Below are positions 26,336 to 34,871 of a stretch of 64,000 nt of DNA, in pieces. Position 1 is the first letter of the stretch, and every line of letters begins with the position of its first letter. A program made the translations under genes and the position numbers. The notes beneath the pieces are model-generated. The model did no database searches, was not told where the DNA came from, and worked only from the letters and a program-made list of their open reading frames with translations. Origin of the DNA: an uncultured Lachnospiraceae bacterium (GTDB lineage: Bacteria; Bacillota; Clostridia; Lachnospirales; Lachnospiraceae); NCBI GenBank assembly GCA_949472775.1, contig CASWVG010000003.1, positions 54,075 to 118,074 on the forward strand. The letters are read 5' to 3'.

Positions 26336-27652
26336 ATGAATACAGCAATTAATTACTATAAATACAGCAGCATAAAGGACGATACATTTTTCAAGAAAAA
26401 GGGCAGAGTTGAGAACGTGGTGGGACTTACCATTGAGTCGGCGGGACCGGAGGCGAAACTCGGGGATCTGTGTGTGATTTATCCCGTGGGAGACGAATAT
26501 CCGCCGATCACGGCAGAAGTGGTAGGTTTTAAGGACCGGCGCACGCTTCTGATGCCCTGTGACAACACCGACGGAATCGGGCTTGGCTGTATCGTGGAGA
26601 ATACGGGAAATCCGCTGACGGTGCCGGTGAGCGACGATCTTCTGGGGAAGGTGCTCGACGGTCTTGGCAGGATTGACGGCGAGTATATGCCGGGTGTACC
26701 TTACAGTGTGGAGGCGCAGCCGCCGGATGCCATGAGCCGGAAGATTATTGCGGATGTCCTGCCACTTGGCGTGAAAGCGATAGACGGTCTGATGACGGTG
26801 GGAAAAGGACAGCGTATCGGTATTTTCGCAGGTTCCGGTGTGGGGAAATCCACACTGATGGGTATGTTTGCGCGAAATACCAAGGCGGACATCAATGTGA
26901 TCGCCCTGATCGGTGAGCGTGGCAGGGAAGTGCGGGAGTTCGTGGAGAGGGATCTGGGCGAGGAAGGTATGCGCCGTTCTGTGGTGGTTGTTGCCACTTC
27001 AGATAAATCGGCTCTCGAGAGAAACAAGGCGGCGAAAACCGCCTGCGCGATAGCGGAATATTTCAGGGATCAGGGTAGGGACGTGCTTTTGATGATGGAC
27101 TCTCTGACCCGTTTTTCCATGGCACAAAGAGAGATCGGGCTTGCCAGCGGGGAACCGCCGGTATCCAGGGGTTATCCTCCCAGCGTTTACTCGGAGATGC
27201 CAAGGCTCTTAGAGCGGGCTGGCTGTGCGGCGGTCGGTTCCATTACCGGTCTGTACACGGTGCTTGTGGACGGCGATGACATGAACGAGCCGATCACGGA
27301 TACGGCGAGAAGTATTCTGGACGGTCATATCATGCTGAACAGAAAGCTGGCGCACCAGAACCACTACCCGGCGATCGACGTATTGCAGAGTATTTCCAGA
27401 TGTATGAGCCAGATTGTGGATAAGGAGCATAAGACGCTTGCGGGGAAATTAAAAAACGTGCTCGCAACCTACAATGAGGCGGAAGATCTGATCAACATAG
27501 GCGCTTACAAGAGCGGCAGCAACAGAAATATCGACTACGCCATTGAGAAAATTGAGGCGGTGAACGAGTTTCTGATGCAGGATGTGGATTCAAAATATGA
27601 TTACGAGGAAGCCGTGGATATGCTGCGGGAGCTTTTTGAAGAGGCAGAGTAA
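26336..27652 (+). CDS. fliI: Flagellum-specific export ATPase FliI
   Basis: 438 residues from ATG 26336, which has AAGGTGTGA eight bases upstream; GTG 26324 overlapping the fliH stop is the alternative. Walker A is GSGVGKST (about residues 166-173), Walker B VLLMMDSLTR, and the F1-like IGERGREVREFVERDL and PPVSRGYPPSVYSEMPRLLERAG motifs are complete. A C-terminal Cys-free helical domain follows. It energises unfolding and delivery of flagellar export substrates together with FliH and FliJ. Confidence 0.98.
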   Translation: MNTAINYYKYSSIKDDTFFKKKGRVENVVGLTIESAGPEAKLGDLCVIYPVGDEYPPITAEVVGFKDRRTLLMPCDNTDGIGLGCIVENTGNPLTVPVSDDLLGKVLDGLGRIDGEYMPGVPYSVEAQPPDAMSRKIIADVLPLGVKAIDGLMTVGKGQRIGIFAGSGVGKSTLMGMFARNTKADINVIALIGERGREVREFVERDLGEEGMRRSVVVVATSDKSALERNKAAKTACAIAEYFRDQGRDVLLMMDSLTRFSMAQREIGLASGEPPVSRGYPPSVYSEMPRLLERAGCAAVGSITGLYTVLVDGDDMNEPITDTARSILDGHIMLNRKLAHQNHYPAIDVLQSISRCMSQIVDKEHKTLAGKLKNVLATYNEAEDLINIGAYKSGSNRNIDYAIEKIEAVNEFLMQDVDSKYDYEEAVDMLRELFEEAE

Positions 27653-27665
27653 GGGGTGACCTGCC

Positions 27666-28127
27666 ATGGCGAAATTCAGATACAGGATGCAGAGCATTCT
27701 GAATATCAAGTATCAACTCGAAACGCAGGCGAAAATGGAAGTCGGCAGGGCGCAGATGCGGCTGAATGAAGAGCAGGAGAAACTGCAGGTGCTGTTTGAC
27801 CGGAAGGAAGCCTATATCGAGGAAGGCAGGCAGATGCGAAGGGAGACTGTCCATGCGAACGAGCTGCGGGATAACCGCAACGCCGTGCTTGTTATGGACG
27901 AACTGATCGCGGTGCAGAAGTCCGAGGTCCGCAAAGCCGAGGAAGTGGTGGAGAGGGCACGTGCCAAGCTGACGGAGATAATGCAGGAGCGTAAGATGCA
28001 TGAAAAGCTCAAAGAAAAGGCGCTGCTTCAATTTTTAGAGGAAGAGAAAGCGGCTGAGTTCAAGGTGGTTGACGAACTGACGAGTTACACCTACGGGCAG
28101 CGTGGAAAGATTGAAAAACAAATCTGA
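27666..28127 (+). CDS. fliJ: Flagellar export chaperone FliJ
   Basis: 153 residues, almost wholly coiled coil (AKFRYRMQSILNIKYQLETQ at the start; long Glu/Lys/Arg/Gln heptads to the end). The size and the position after fliI fit FliJ, the central stalk-like protein that connects the FliI ring to FlhA. ATG 27666 has GGGGTGA upstream. Sequence identity in this family is always low, so the call rests on context plus the N-terminal F-Y-R-Q-L pattern. Confidence 0.93.
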   Translation: MAKFRYRMQSILNIKYQLETQAKMEVGRAQMRLNEEQEKLQVLFDRKEAYIEEGRQMRRETVHANELRDNRNAVLVMDELIAVQKSEVRKAEEVVERARAKLTEIMQERKMHEKLKEKALLQFLEEEKAAEFKVVDELTSYTYGQRGKIEKQI

Positions 28128-28146
28128 TGATCTTATTTTTCAATCG

Positions 28147-28208
28147 GGAATTTGTGTAGGAGCGTCACAAATTCCTTTGATCGCAGAACCGAATTTGAGA
28201 TTCGGTTC
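28147..28208 (+). other. Two perfect hairpins between fliJ and motE
   Basis: GGAATTTGTG (28147-28156) pairs perfectly with CACAAATTCC (28166-28175); GAACCGAAT (28186-28194) pairs perfectly with ATTCGGTTC (28200-28208). No T-run follows either. They fill most of a 129-base spacer in the operon. Confidence 0.65.
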
Positions 28209-28256
28209 GCGTATACTCAGCTTGATGCTTCGGATATTGTGGAAAGGAAAATGGGA

Positions 28257-29138
28257 ATGGCAGCTGAAGCAATGAATATGGGTGTGGAACCCCCCATTGA
28301 TAAGAAAGCGGAAAAAAAGAGATTAAAGGAAGAGCGCAATAAGATCAAAAACGACCGGAAAGCGCAGAAAAAGGAAGCAAAGCAGCGTGCCAAGGAAATT
28401 TCGGAGCAGGAGGCACAGCTTGACGACGAGGGCGGCGGCATTTCTGTCTTTTTAGTAACAGTTGTTATTGTTATTATCTGGGTGGCAATCCTCTGTCTCT
28501 TAATCAAACTGGATGTGGGCGGTTTCGGTTCCGGGGTGCTTGCGCCGGTGCTGAAGGATGTGCCTGTAGTCAATAAAATTTTGCCGGCGGATTCCACAAT
28601 CACCACGGACGATGAGGAGTCCTATGGCGGTTATACGAGTCTGCGGGAGGCAGTGGATTACATTAAGGAACTGGAGCTGCAGCTGGAGGATGCACAGGCG
28701 GCAAGCAGTGTGGATTCCGAGGAGCTGTCGGCGCTTCGGGCGGAGGTTGAGCGGCTGCAGACTTTTGAGGACGCGCAGGTAGAATTTGAGCGCATCAAGA
28801 CAGAGTTTTATGAGGAAGTGGTCTACGCCGAGAACGGTCCGGGGGCTGAGGAGTACCAGAAGTATTATCAGAACATAGACCCCGTTACGGCGGAGTATCT
28901 GTATAAACAGGTCGTGCAGCAACTGGAGACGGACGCGCGGATCCAGGATTACGCGCAGGCGTACGCGGAGATGGAGCCGGCACAGGCGGCGGCTATTTTT
29001 GAGGCTATGACAGATGATCTGGACCTGGCGGCCAAGATACTGAGTCAGATGAAGCCGGCGAACAGAGGAAATATTCTGGGAGTGATGGACGCCGAGACAG
29101 CGGCGAGGATTACGAGGATCATGGATCCTGACGAGTGA
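28257..29138 (+). CDS. MotE/YlxF-like protein with MgtE_N-like domain
   Basis: 293 residues from ATG 28257 (AAAGG nine bases upstream; ATG 28251 is also possible). Residues 12-50 are a basic cytoplasmic coiled segment, 62-86 a single TM (ISVFLVTVVIVIIWVAILCL), then an outer coiled coil (about 125-160) and a C-terminal helical domain with MEPAQAAAIFEAM and LAAKILSQMKPANRGNILG, the repeat pattern of MgtE N-terminal domains. YlxF of Bacillus is at the same place between fliJ and fliK. MotE family proteins act as chaperones for the stator protein MotC in rhizobia; the role in Bacillota is not settled. Confidence 0.85.
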   Translation: MAAEAMNMGVEPPIDKKAEKKRLKEERNKIKNDRKAQKKEAKQRAKEISEQEAQLDDEGGGISVFLVTVVIVIIWVAILCLLIKLDVGGFGSGVLAPVLKDVPVVNKILPADSTITTDDEESYGGYTSLREAVDYIKELELQLEDAQAASSVDSEELSALRAEVERLQTFEDAQVEFERIKTEFYEEVVYAENGPGAEEYQKYYQNIDPVTAEYLYKQVVQQLETDARIQDYAQAYAEMEPAQAAAIFEAMTDDLDLAAKILSQMKPANRGNILGVMDAETAARITRIMDPDE

Positions 29139-29190
29139 TTTTGTTCCAAAATCTGTTGAAAACCGCTTTATGGACAGCGGGAGAATGTCG

Positions 29191-29302
29191 ATATATACCA
29201 TGTAGCGGGTTACCCGCTGCATGTGATATATATGTTCAGTGCAGGCCGGAGCAGTCAGACCATTCCAAACGGTTTTGCATCGCAACGGGGAAGGTACTGA
29301 AC
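29191..29302 (+). other. Branched inverted repeats between motE and fliK
   Basis: A long hairpin at 29191-29232 has the core GCGGG tta CCCGC extended by about six more pairs, then a bulge and TATATA pairing. GTTCAGT (29234-29240) pairs with ACTGAAC (29296-29302) perfectly. The 208-base spacer 29139-29346 has no credible gene. Confidence 0.55.
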
Positions 29303-29346
29303 AGTAATGATCCTTGAAAATTTAAGAAAGGAGGAAAGAGCAAGGA

Positions 29347-30936
29347 ATGACGGTAAACAATGTAAAAGCCCTGTCGCCCTTTGGGACAGTGCAGGGAAGT
29401 CAGACATCTGTGAAGCCGGAGGAAGTCGTGCAGGAGCGCTTTGATAAGCTGATGAATAAAATGAGCGATCAGCTTACCGGGCTGCAGAAAGCACAGGCGG
29501 GCAATGCGGCGGCAGCGGCTTCGCCGAAGCAGCCGATGATGGAAAATGCGCAGGAGACGGTACAGCCGAAAGATGTGTCCGAAACGGAAAACGCAGACCA
29601 TACGGCAGATGTGCAGAAGCCCGCAGAAGAGACCGATGTGTCTGCGGACAATGCGGAGAGTGCCGTGGAGCAGGATGGCAGTGAAGGCAAGACAACCGAG
29701 GCGAAAGATGTGCAGACGACGCAGGATGGCGAAACACAGGAGGCTGTGGAGGAAGCGGCAAAAGAGCTTGTCAGTGAGATCGTTGATGTGATGGATATTC
29801 CGCTTGAAAAAGTGGAAGAGGCCATGGAAATTTTAGGTCTTACGGCGGTGGATCTCTTTGATCCGGCGAATCTGAAACAGTTGTTACTGAATCTGACAGA
29901 CAATGTGGATGAGCTGGCGCTGGTCACGGATGAGACGCTGTATGGCAACTTGAAGGAACTTTTACAGACAGTGAATGAAACTCTGGGAGCGTTACAGGAG
30001 GAACTGGGGCTTGGCGCGGAGGAGCTTGACGCGCTGATGGCGCAGATGAGCGCGGAGGAGAAAGCGCCTGTAGAGACAGAGGGGCCGGTACCTGCCATGC
30101 CTGAGACAGAAGAGCCAAAGCAGGCAGGGGCGGATGTGTCCATGCAGGGGGAGCTTATGTCGGAGGAGCCGGAAGTAAGCGTGGAAGGCATGAAGGATTA
30201 TGCGGTATCCGTGCAGAAGGATGGCGGCACTGTACAGATCAAGGTGACGGTTGACGACGCGAGCGGCGAGAAGCATGTCAGTGAGCAGGTGACGGACACG
30301 GCGAAGCCGGAGACAACTCCTGTTATGAAGAAGGAGGAGATGGCTGACTCGGGGCATAAGGGAGAGGAACACGCGGCGGGAAACAACGCGGGGAACCCTT
30401 TCTTACAGAATCTGACGGGACATATGGAAGAAGTGGAAGCGCCGGTGGAGCGGCCGGTATACGTACAGCCTGAGACCAATCAGATCATGGATCAGATTGT
30501 GGAGTACATGAAGTTTAATTTAAAACCCGAGATGCAGGAGATGGAGATGCAGTTACATCCCGCAAGTCTGGGTACGGTACATGTACAGATCGCGGCCAAG
30601 GACGGCGTTATCACAGCACAGTTTACGGCACAGAACGAAACCGTGAAAGCAGTTTTAGAAACCCAGATGATCCAGCTCAAAGAGCAGTTTGAAGAGCAGG
30701 GTATCAAGGTGGAGGCTGTGGAAGTCACAGTTGCGAACCACGCTTACGGCGAGCAGTTTGGCGGTGAGCGGGAATCGGCGGACGAAGACGGCGGAAATGC
30801 GAAGAAGGGTGCGAGAAGGATCAGCTTAAATCTCGATGAGATCGAGGAAGATGGTCTTGAAGGGCTTGATGATTCGGAGCGGATCGCGGTGGAGATGATG
30901 CAGGCAAACGGCAATACGGTAGATTATACCGCATAA
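29347..30936 (+). CDS. fliK: Flagellar hook-length control protein FliK
   Basis: 529 residues, ATG 29347 with AAAGGAGG upstream. The long N-terminal part (to about 375) is low-complexity and acidic, rich in Glu, Ala, Thr and Gln, as expected of a ruler region. The conserved C-terminal domain starts near residue 380 and has the FliK core MQEMEMQLHPASLGTVHVQI and GVITAQFTAQNETVKAVLE. A Glu/Asp-rich tail follows. FliK measures the hook and switches export specificity through FlhB. Confidence 0.93.
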   Translation: MTVNNVKALSPFGTVQGSQTSVKPEEVVQERFDKLMNKMSDQLTGLQKAQAGNAAAAASPKQPMMENAQETVQPKDVSETENADHTADVQKPAEETDVSADNAESAVEQDGSEGKTTEAKDVQTTQDGETQEAVEEAAKELVSEIVDVMDIPLEKVEEAMEILGLTAVDLFDPANLKQLLLNLTDNVDELALVTDETLYGNLKELLQTVNETLGALQEELGLGAEELDALMAQMSAEEKAPVETEGPVPAMPETEEPKQAGADVSMQGELMSEEPEVSVEGMKDYAVSVQKDGGTVQIKVTVDDASGEKHVSEQVTDTAKPETTPVMKKEEMADSGHKGEEHAAGNNAGNPFLQNLTGHMEEVEAPVERPVYVQPETNQIMDQIVEYMKFNLKPEMQEMEMQLHPASLGTVHVQIAAKDGVITAQFTAQNETVKAVLETQMIQLKEQFEEQGIKVEAVEVTVANHAYGEQFGGERESADEDGGNAKKGARRISLNLDEIEEDGLEGLDDSERIAVEMMQANGNTVDYTA

Positions 30937-30994
30937 CGTGTGGTATAGGTCGAAGCATTTACTGCTGAGACCGTAAGAACATGATTCAGCAATG

Positions 30995-31079
30995 CAAAAT
31001 CCCATCGCTGAAAGCGGTTCTAAGCGCCGGTGGCGCTTGTTTAGAACGGACCGAAGCGGAGACTTCAGGACGGATTTTG
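30995..31079 (+). other. Branched inverted repeat between fliK and flgD
   Basis: CAAAATCC (30995-31002) pairs with GGATTTTG (31072-31079). Inside it, GTTCTA (31017-31022) pairs with TAGAAC (31042-31047) around AAGCGCC ggt GGCGCTT (31022-31038), and CGCTgaaaGCG lies to its left. The spacer 30937-31126 has no gene. Confidence 0.6.
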
Positions 31080-31126
31080 TATCATAACTGCGAGAGAATT
31101 GAGCAGTTTATGAAAGGAGTGAAAAT

Positions 31127-31852
31127 ATGGGAGCAGTACAGAAAGTAGAAAACGGCAAATTCGTGGAATCCAATTCCTCAGCGTCCCTCGCGGAGGCAAA
31201 AAAGAGTGTAAAGGGAGGCAACACGCTGGATAAGGACGCTTTTTTACAGCTTCTGGTGGCGCAGATGAAATATCAGGATCCACTTGAGCCTACTTCCAAC
31301 ACGGAGTATATTTCCCAGTATGCGACTTTCTCAGAACTGGAGCAGATGCAGAACATGAGCGCATCCATGGATCTTTTCCGGGCGTCAGCGCTTGTAGGGC
31401 AGACTGTACTTTTAAATGTCAGAGATGGTCAGGGCAGGATTACCCAGATACAGGGGCCGGTAGACTTTGTCACTTATGAGAAAAACAAAGCGTATCTCTC
31501 AATCCGCGGAGAACTCTATTCGATGGATGACCTGGCAACAGTAGCTGATCCTACCTATCTGGAAGCATACAAACTGGCAGCAGACTGGCTCAATATTTAC
31601 AAAAAGCTTCCGGCTATTGAGAATCTGTCACTTTCCGATAAGGAAAAGGTAGAAAAGCTGAATGAGATGTATGAGAAGATGACTGACTACCAGAAGGAAT
31701 TCCTTACGGATGAGGAAGTAGATACCATGAAGAAGTATGTAAAGAAGATGAAGGACATGGTGGCGTCCGCTGAAGCAGACAAAGACGATGACGACAGCGG
31801 CAGTGATGACGGTGGCGATGACGATGACGGCGGCGATGGCGATGATAAATAA
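31127..31852 (+). CDS. flgD: Flagellar hook capping protein FlgD, atypical C-terminus
   Basis: 241 residues, ATG 31127 with AAAGGAG upstream. The N-terminal FlgD domain is clear: LDKDAFLQLLVAQMKYQDPL, PTSNTEYISQYATFSELEQM and a small-barrel segment LVGQTVLLNVRDGQGR. The FLG_D Ig-like and Tudor-like domains that normally complete the cap are not recognisable. Instead residues 145-220 are helical (LSDKEKVEKLNEMYEKM), and the last 25 residues are almost only Asp, Gly and Ser. The cap is temporary and directs polymerisation of FlgE. A normal reading frame and normal start argue against a frameshift. Confidence 0.9.
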   Translation: MGAVQKVENGKFVESNSSASLAEAKKSVKGGNTLDKDAFLQLLVAQMKYQDPLEPTSNTEYISQYATFSELEQMQNMSASMDLFRASALVGQTVLLNVRDGQGRITQIQGPVDFVTYEKNKAYLSIRGELYSMDDLATVADPTYLEAYKLAADWLNIYKKLPAIENLSLSDKEKVEKLNEMYEKMTDYQKEFLTDEEVDTMKKYVKKMKDMVASAEADKDDDDSGSDDGGDDDDGGDGDDK

Positions 31853-31888
31853 GCCACAGAGAAGCGATTATCTCAAGGAGGAGAGAGT

Positions 31889-32293
31889 ATGAAGATTCAA
31901 GGCAGTTCTTTCCCTTCGATAGAGCAGCTGCAGGATCAATATTTAAAGACAGGCAGATCCAGGGACGGAGCGCCTGCACCGGGAGGCATAAGCTTTCAGG
32001 ATATTCTGTCAAAGAAGACAGACGGGATAGGGCAGTCGGGGGAAGTCAGATTCTCCAAGCATGCGGCAAACCGCCTGACAGACAGAAATATTGAACTGAC
32101 CAAAGAGCAGGTAGAACGCCTGAACTTAGGAGCAGCAAAAGCCTCGGCGAAGGGGATAAAAGAATCATTGGTCATGGTAGATTCCTTCGCATTTATCGTG
32201 AGTGTGCCGAATCAGACGGTTATCACGGCGATGGATCAGACGGAGGCTGATGAAAATGTATTCACAAATATAGACGGAGCGGTCATAATATAA
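31889..32293 (+). CDS. TIGR02530-type flagellar operon protein
   Basis: 134 residues, ATG 31889 with AAGGAGGAGAG upstream. The C-terminal 85 residues have the family core FSKHAANRLTDRNIELTKEQ and DSFAFIVSVPNQTVITAMD. In Clostridia and Bacillus-type operons a member of this family lies between flgD and flgE, as here. Function is not established; association with hook assembly is inferred from position. Context spacing is 36 bases after flgD and 83 bases before flgE, with a hairpin GTCCTC/GAGGAC (32318-32323, 32334-32339) in the latter spacer. Confidence 0.87.
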   Translation: MKIQGSSFPSIEQLQDQYLKTGRSRDGAPAPGGISFQDILSKKTDGIGQSGEVRFSKHAANRLTDRNIELTKEQVERLNLGAAKASAKGIKESLVMVDSFAFIVSVPNQTVITAMDQTEADENVFTNIDGAVII

Positions 32294-32376
32294 GCCGGAC
32301 CTTACAGGAGGCTTAACGTCCTCGACTGACAGAGAGGACAGACGGTTCCATACAAGTTTAAGGAGGTCATTTCACT

Positions 32377-34500
32377 ATGATGAGATCACTTTTTTCTGGC
32401 GTGTCGGGCCTTAAGACCCACCAGACCAGAATGGATGTTATTGGTAACAACATTGCAAACGTAAACACAACGGCATACAAGGCACAGAACATGGTGTTCA
32501 GTGATCTGCTCTACCAGCAGACACAGGCGGCGTCCGGCGCGAATGTAGCCACCGGCCGCGGTGGTATCAACGCGAGACAGATCGGTCTCGGTTCCAAGAC
32601 GTCGGCCATCAACACGGCCATCACGAAGCAGGGCTCAGCACAGACCACAAGTAACCCCTGGGACGTGATGATTTCGGGCGAATCCTTTTTCATCGTAAAC
32701 AGTGGTTCCCAGAACTTCTTCACGAGGGACGGTTCTTTCACGATCGACGGCGCGGGCAATCTCGTTATGGCGAGCACTGGTTACCGCGTGATGGGATGGC
32801 AGGTGGATGAGGAAACCGGAGAGATCCTGTCCGGCCCGGTAGAAGCGCTTCAGGTAATGAACAACGAGAATATGCATGCGGAGGCGGAGGCTACCACACT
32901 GGCTGTCGCATCAGGTATTCTGGATAAAAATGACACGGATGTCCACAGCAAGGCTGGTCTTGTAAGAACGCTGACGTTCTTCGATGCGAAGGGTTATTCC
33001 TACACGGCGAAGTTCAGCATTCACGCGCTGAGCAAGGACGGACAGTACTATGTGGAACTTGATGACATCACAGACAGTAACGGTCAGTCCCTTGTGGATT
33101 ACTATAAGCTGGAGAATATCAATCAGATCGCAAATTTCGGCATAGGCGGACATATGGATGAAACGAAGGTTTACGATCTGCCCGACAATGTGACGTATAC
33201 GGATACAACTACTGCCGGAGGCACATCTTCCGGTGTCTTTAAGGTAGATTACACATACGGGGAAATACTGGATGGCTTTTCCAACAGTCCTATCATGGGT
33301 ATTGCGGGCAGCAGTGTGGTGGTGAAGACCATCAATGGCGCGGCGCCTACGGACGGTATGGCGGTTACAGCGGGCCAGGCGGTCGTGATGGGTGGTACGG
33401 TGACGCTGGACCGGGATATCCTCGAGTCGGAGTACGGATTGACTTATGACAAGGGAGATTATTACTATCAGCCGAAACCGACAACCGCAAATCCGAACCC
33501 TGCCAGAGTGAAGCTGGGCAATGAGACGGATCCTACCTGGGGAACGGTTCTGAGTCAGTTGACAGGCAATGCGGCTGCGGGCACAACGGCGACGGTGACG
33601 GTTGATCAGAACACGCCCCTTACCATTGACGACAAGGGAAATGTCACGCTGTCTTTTGACGCGAGCTTTAATGCGGCGGCGAATGTGCCGGCCGGTACGG
33701 TATACAATGGGACAACGAAGCAGTTTGCGGCGACTCTGACCTATCCGGACCTCGCGAACGATCCGGATGGCGCCAAGGTGCTGGAGAAGGCTTACGGCCT
33801 GAAGAATACGGATAATATAACTTATACCATCAATTATGTTTCACCAAACGGCCGTGCAAGTATAACGAAGGTTGAAAACTACGGTGGAAATATGCTTGTG
33901 TTTGACACAAAGACCGGCAAGTTCTCCTATGTGGGCAATCAGGACCAGGATGCTGTGACGTTAGATTTCGCGGGTTCAGCTACGGATATGACAGGTGAGA
34001 CTGTGGATCTGGGTCATTTCAGTGATATTTCCATTGACTTCTCGACGATGACCAACGTCAACAATGGAAAGACATCCACAACCGCATTTGACAACGGCGA
34101 CGGCAGCTCAAACAACCTTGGCAGCGGTCGTAAGTACGGTTCCCTGATCGGCGTGGAGATAGGTCAGGACGGTAAGATCAGTGCATCCTACGACAACGGG
34201 CTTTCCAAACTGCTGGGACAGATTGCGGTGACGAAGTTTGCCAACGCCGGGGGTCTTGCGAAAGCAGGAAACAACCTTTACAAGACGACTCTGAACTCCG
34301 GTGAGTTCGACGGTGTCGGCATGGACATCACGTCTGACGGCGAGGGTACCATGGAATCCGGTGTGCTGGAGATGAGTAATGTGGATCTGGCCGGTGAGTT
34401 TACCGAGATGATCACAACGCAGCGTGGTTTCCAGGCGAACAGCCGTATTATCACAACTTCTGACTCCATGTTGGAAGAATTAGTAAATCTGAAACGCTGA
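32377..34500 (+). CDS. flgE: Flagellar hook protein FlgE
   Basis: 707 residues, ATG 32377 (adjacent ATG 32380 is an alternative) with AAGGAGG upstream. The N-terminus MRSLFSGVSGLKTHQTRMDV and GNNIANVNTTAYK, and the C-terminus EFTEMITTQRGFQANSRIIT, are the conserved D0 regions of rod and hook proteins. The central variable region is large (hook proteins are often 400-450 residues) and rich in Thr, Gly and Ala, with outer D2/D3-like domains. The protein is secreted through the flagellar export gate and forms the hook. A terminator follows. Confidence 0.97.
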   Translation: MMRSLFSGVSGLKTHQTRMDVIGNNIANVNTTAYKAQNMVFSDLLYQQTQAASGANVATGRGGINARQIGLGSKTSAINTAITKQGSAQTTSNPWDVMISGESFFIVNSGSQNFFTRDGSFTIDGAGNLVMASTGYRVMGWQVDEETGEILSGPVEALQVMNNENMHAEAEATTLAVASGILDKNDTDVHSKAGLVRTLTFFDAKGYSYTAKFSIHALSKDGQYYVELDDITDSNGQSLVDYYKLENINQIANFGIGGHMDETKVYDLPDNVTYTDTTTAGGTSSGVFKVDYTYGEILDGFSNSPIMGIAGSSVVVKTINGAAPTDGMAVTAGQAVVMGGTVTLDRDILESEYGLTYDKGDYYYQPKPTTANPNPARVKLGNETDPTWGTVLSQLTGNAAAGTTATVTVDQNTPLTIDDKGNVTLSFDASFNAAANVPAGTVYNGTTKQFAATLTYPDLANDPDGAKVLEKAYGLKNTDNITYTINYVSPNGRASITKVENYGGNMLVFDTKTGKFSYVGNQDQDAVTLDFAGSATDMTGETVDLGHFSDISIDFSTMTNVNNGKTSTTAFDNGDGSSNNLGSGRKYGSLIGVEIGQDGKISASYDNGLSKLLGQIAVTKFANAGGLAKAGNNLYKTTLNSGEFDGVGMDITSDGEGTMESGVLEMSNVDLAGEFTEMITTQRGFQANSRIITTSDSMLEELVNLKR

Positions 34501-34514
34501 TTATGTAAACAGAT

Positions 34515-34558
34515 AAGGGGACTTCTGCGCGGGATACCGCGCAAAGGTTCCTTTTTTT
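34515..34558 (+). terminator. Terminator inside the fla cluster, after flgE
   Basis: A stem with core GCGCGG gata CCGCGC and outer pairs AAGG/CCTT and CTT/AAG, followed by TTTTTTT. It ends the first flagellar transcription unit at least in part. Confidence 0.85.
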
Positions 34559-34592
34559 ACATGTATCGGGTGTGGATTGGTAAAATTTCTTT

Positions 34593-34621
34593 TTGCAGTT
34601 TTGGAAGATGTGTGGTAGAAT
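34593..34621 (+). promoter_or_regulatory. SigA promoter before swrD-motAB
   Basis: TTGCAG at 34593-34598, 17-base spacer, TAGAAT at 34616-34621, 43 bases before the swrD start. With the terminator just upstream it makes swrD-motAB and the genes after them a separately driven unit. Confidence 0.75.
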
Positions 34622-34664
34622 GAATGAGTTGTATTATATAGGTAGCGATAAAGGGGGGGTGTCT

Positions 34665-34850
34665 ATGGTAGAGGTCACGAAGATCAACGGCGTGAAAGTG
34701 CTGATCAACCCGGATTTACTGGAACTGGTGGAGGAAACCCCGGATACGGTGCTGTCTTTTACCACCGGACGGAAAATAATTGTAAAAGAAAGTAGACAAG
34801 AAGTGAAAAATTTAGTAAAATCGTATAGAAAGGATATTTTTGCAGACTAG
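34665..34850 (+). CDS. swrD: FlbD/SwrD family protein
   Basis: 61 residues, ATG 34665 with GGGGGGTG upstream. The product MVEVTKINGVKVLINPDLLE and PDTVLSFTTGRKIIVKES fit the small FlbD family (SwrD, formerly YlzI, in Bacillus), which lies just after flgE. In Bacillus SwrD raises motor torque, and its loss reduces swarming. Here it is immediately upstream of motA (21 bases), which fits a role with the stator. Confidence 0.9.
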   Translation: MVEVTKINGVKVLINPDLLELVEETPDTVLSFTTGRKIIVKESRQEVKNLVKSYRKDIFAD

Positions 34851-34871
34851 TGTAAAAGTGGGTGTGTACAT

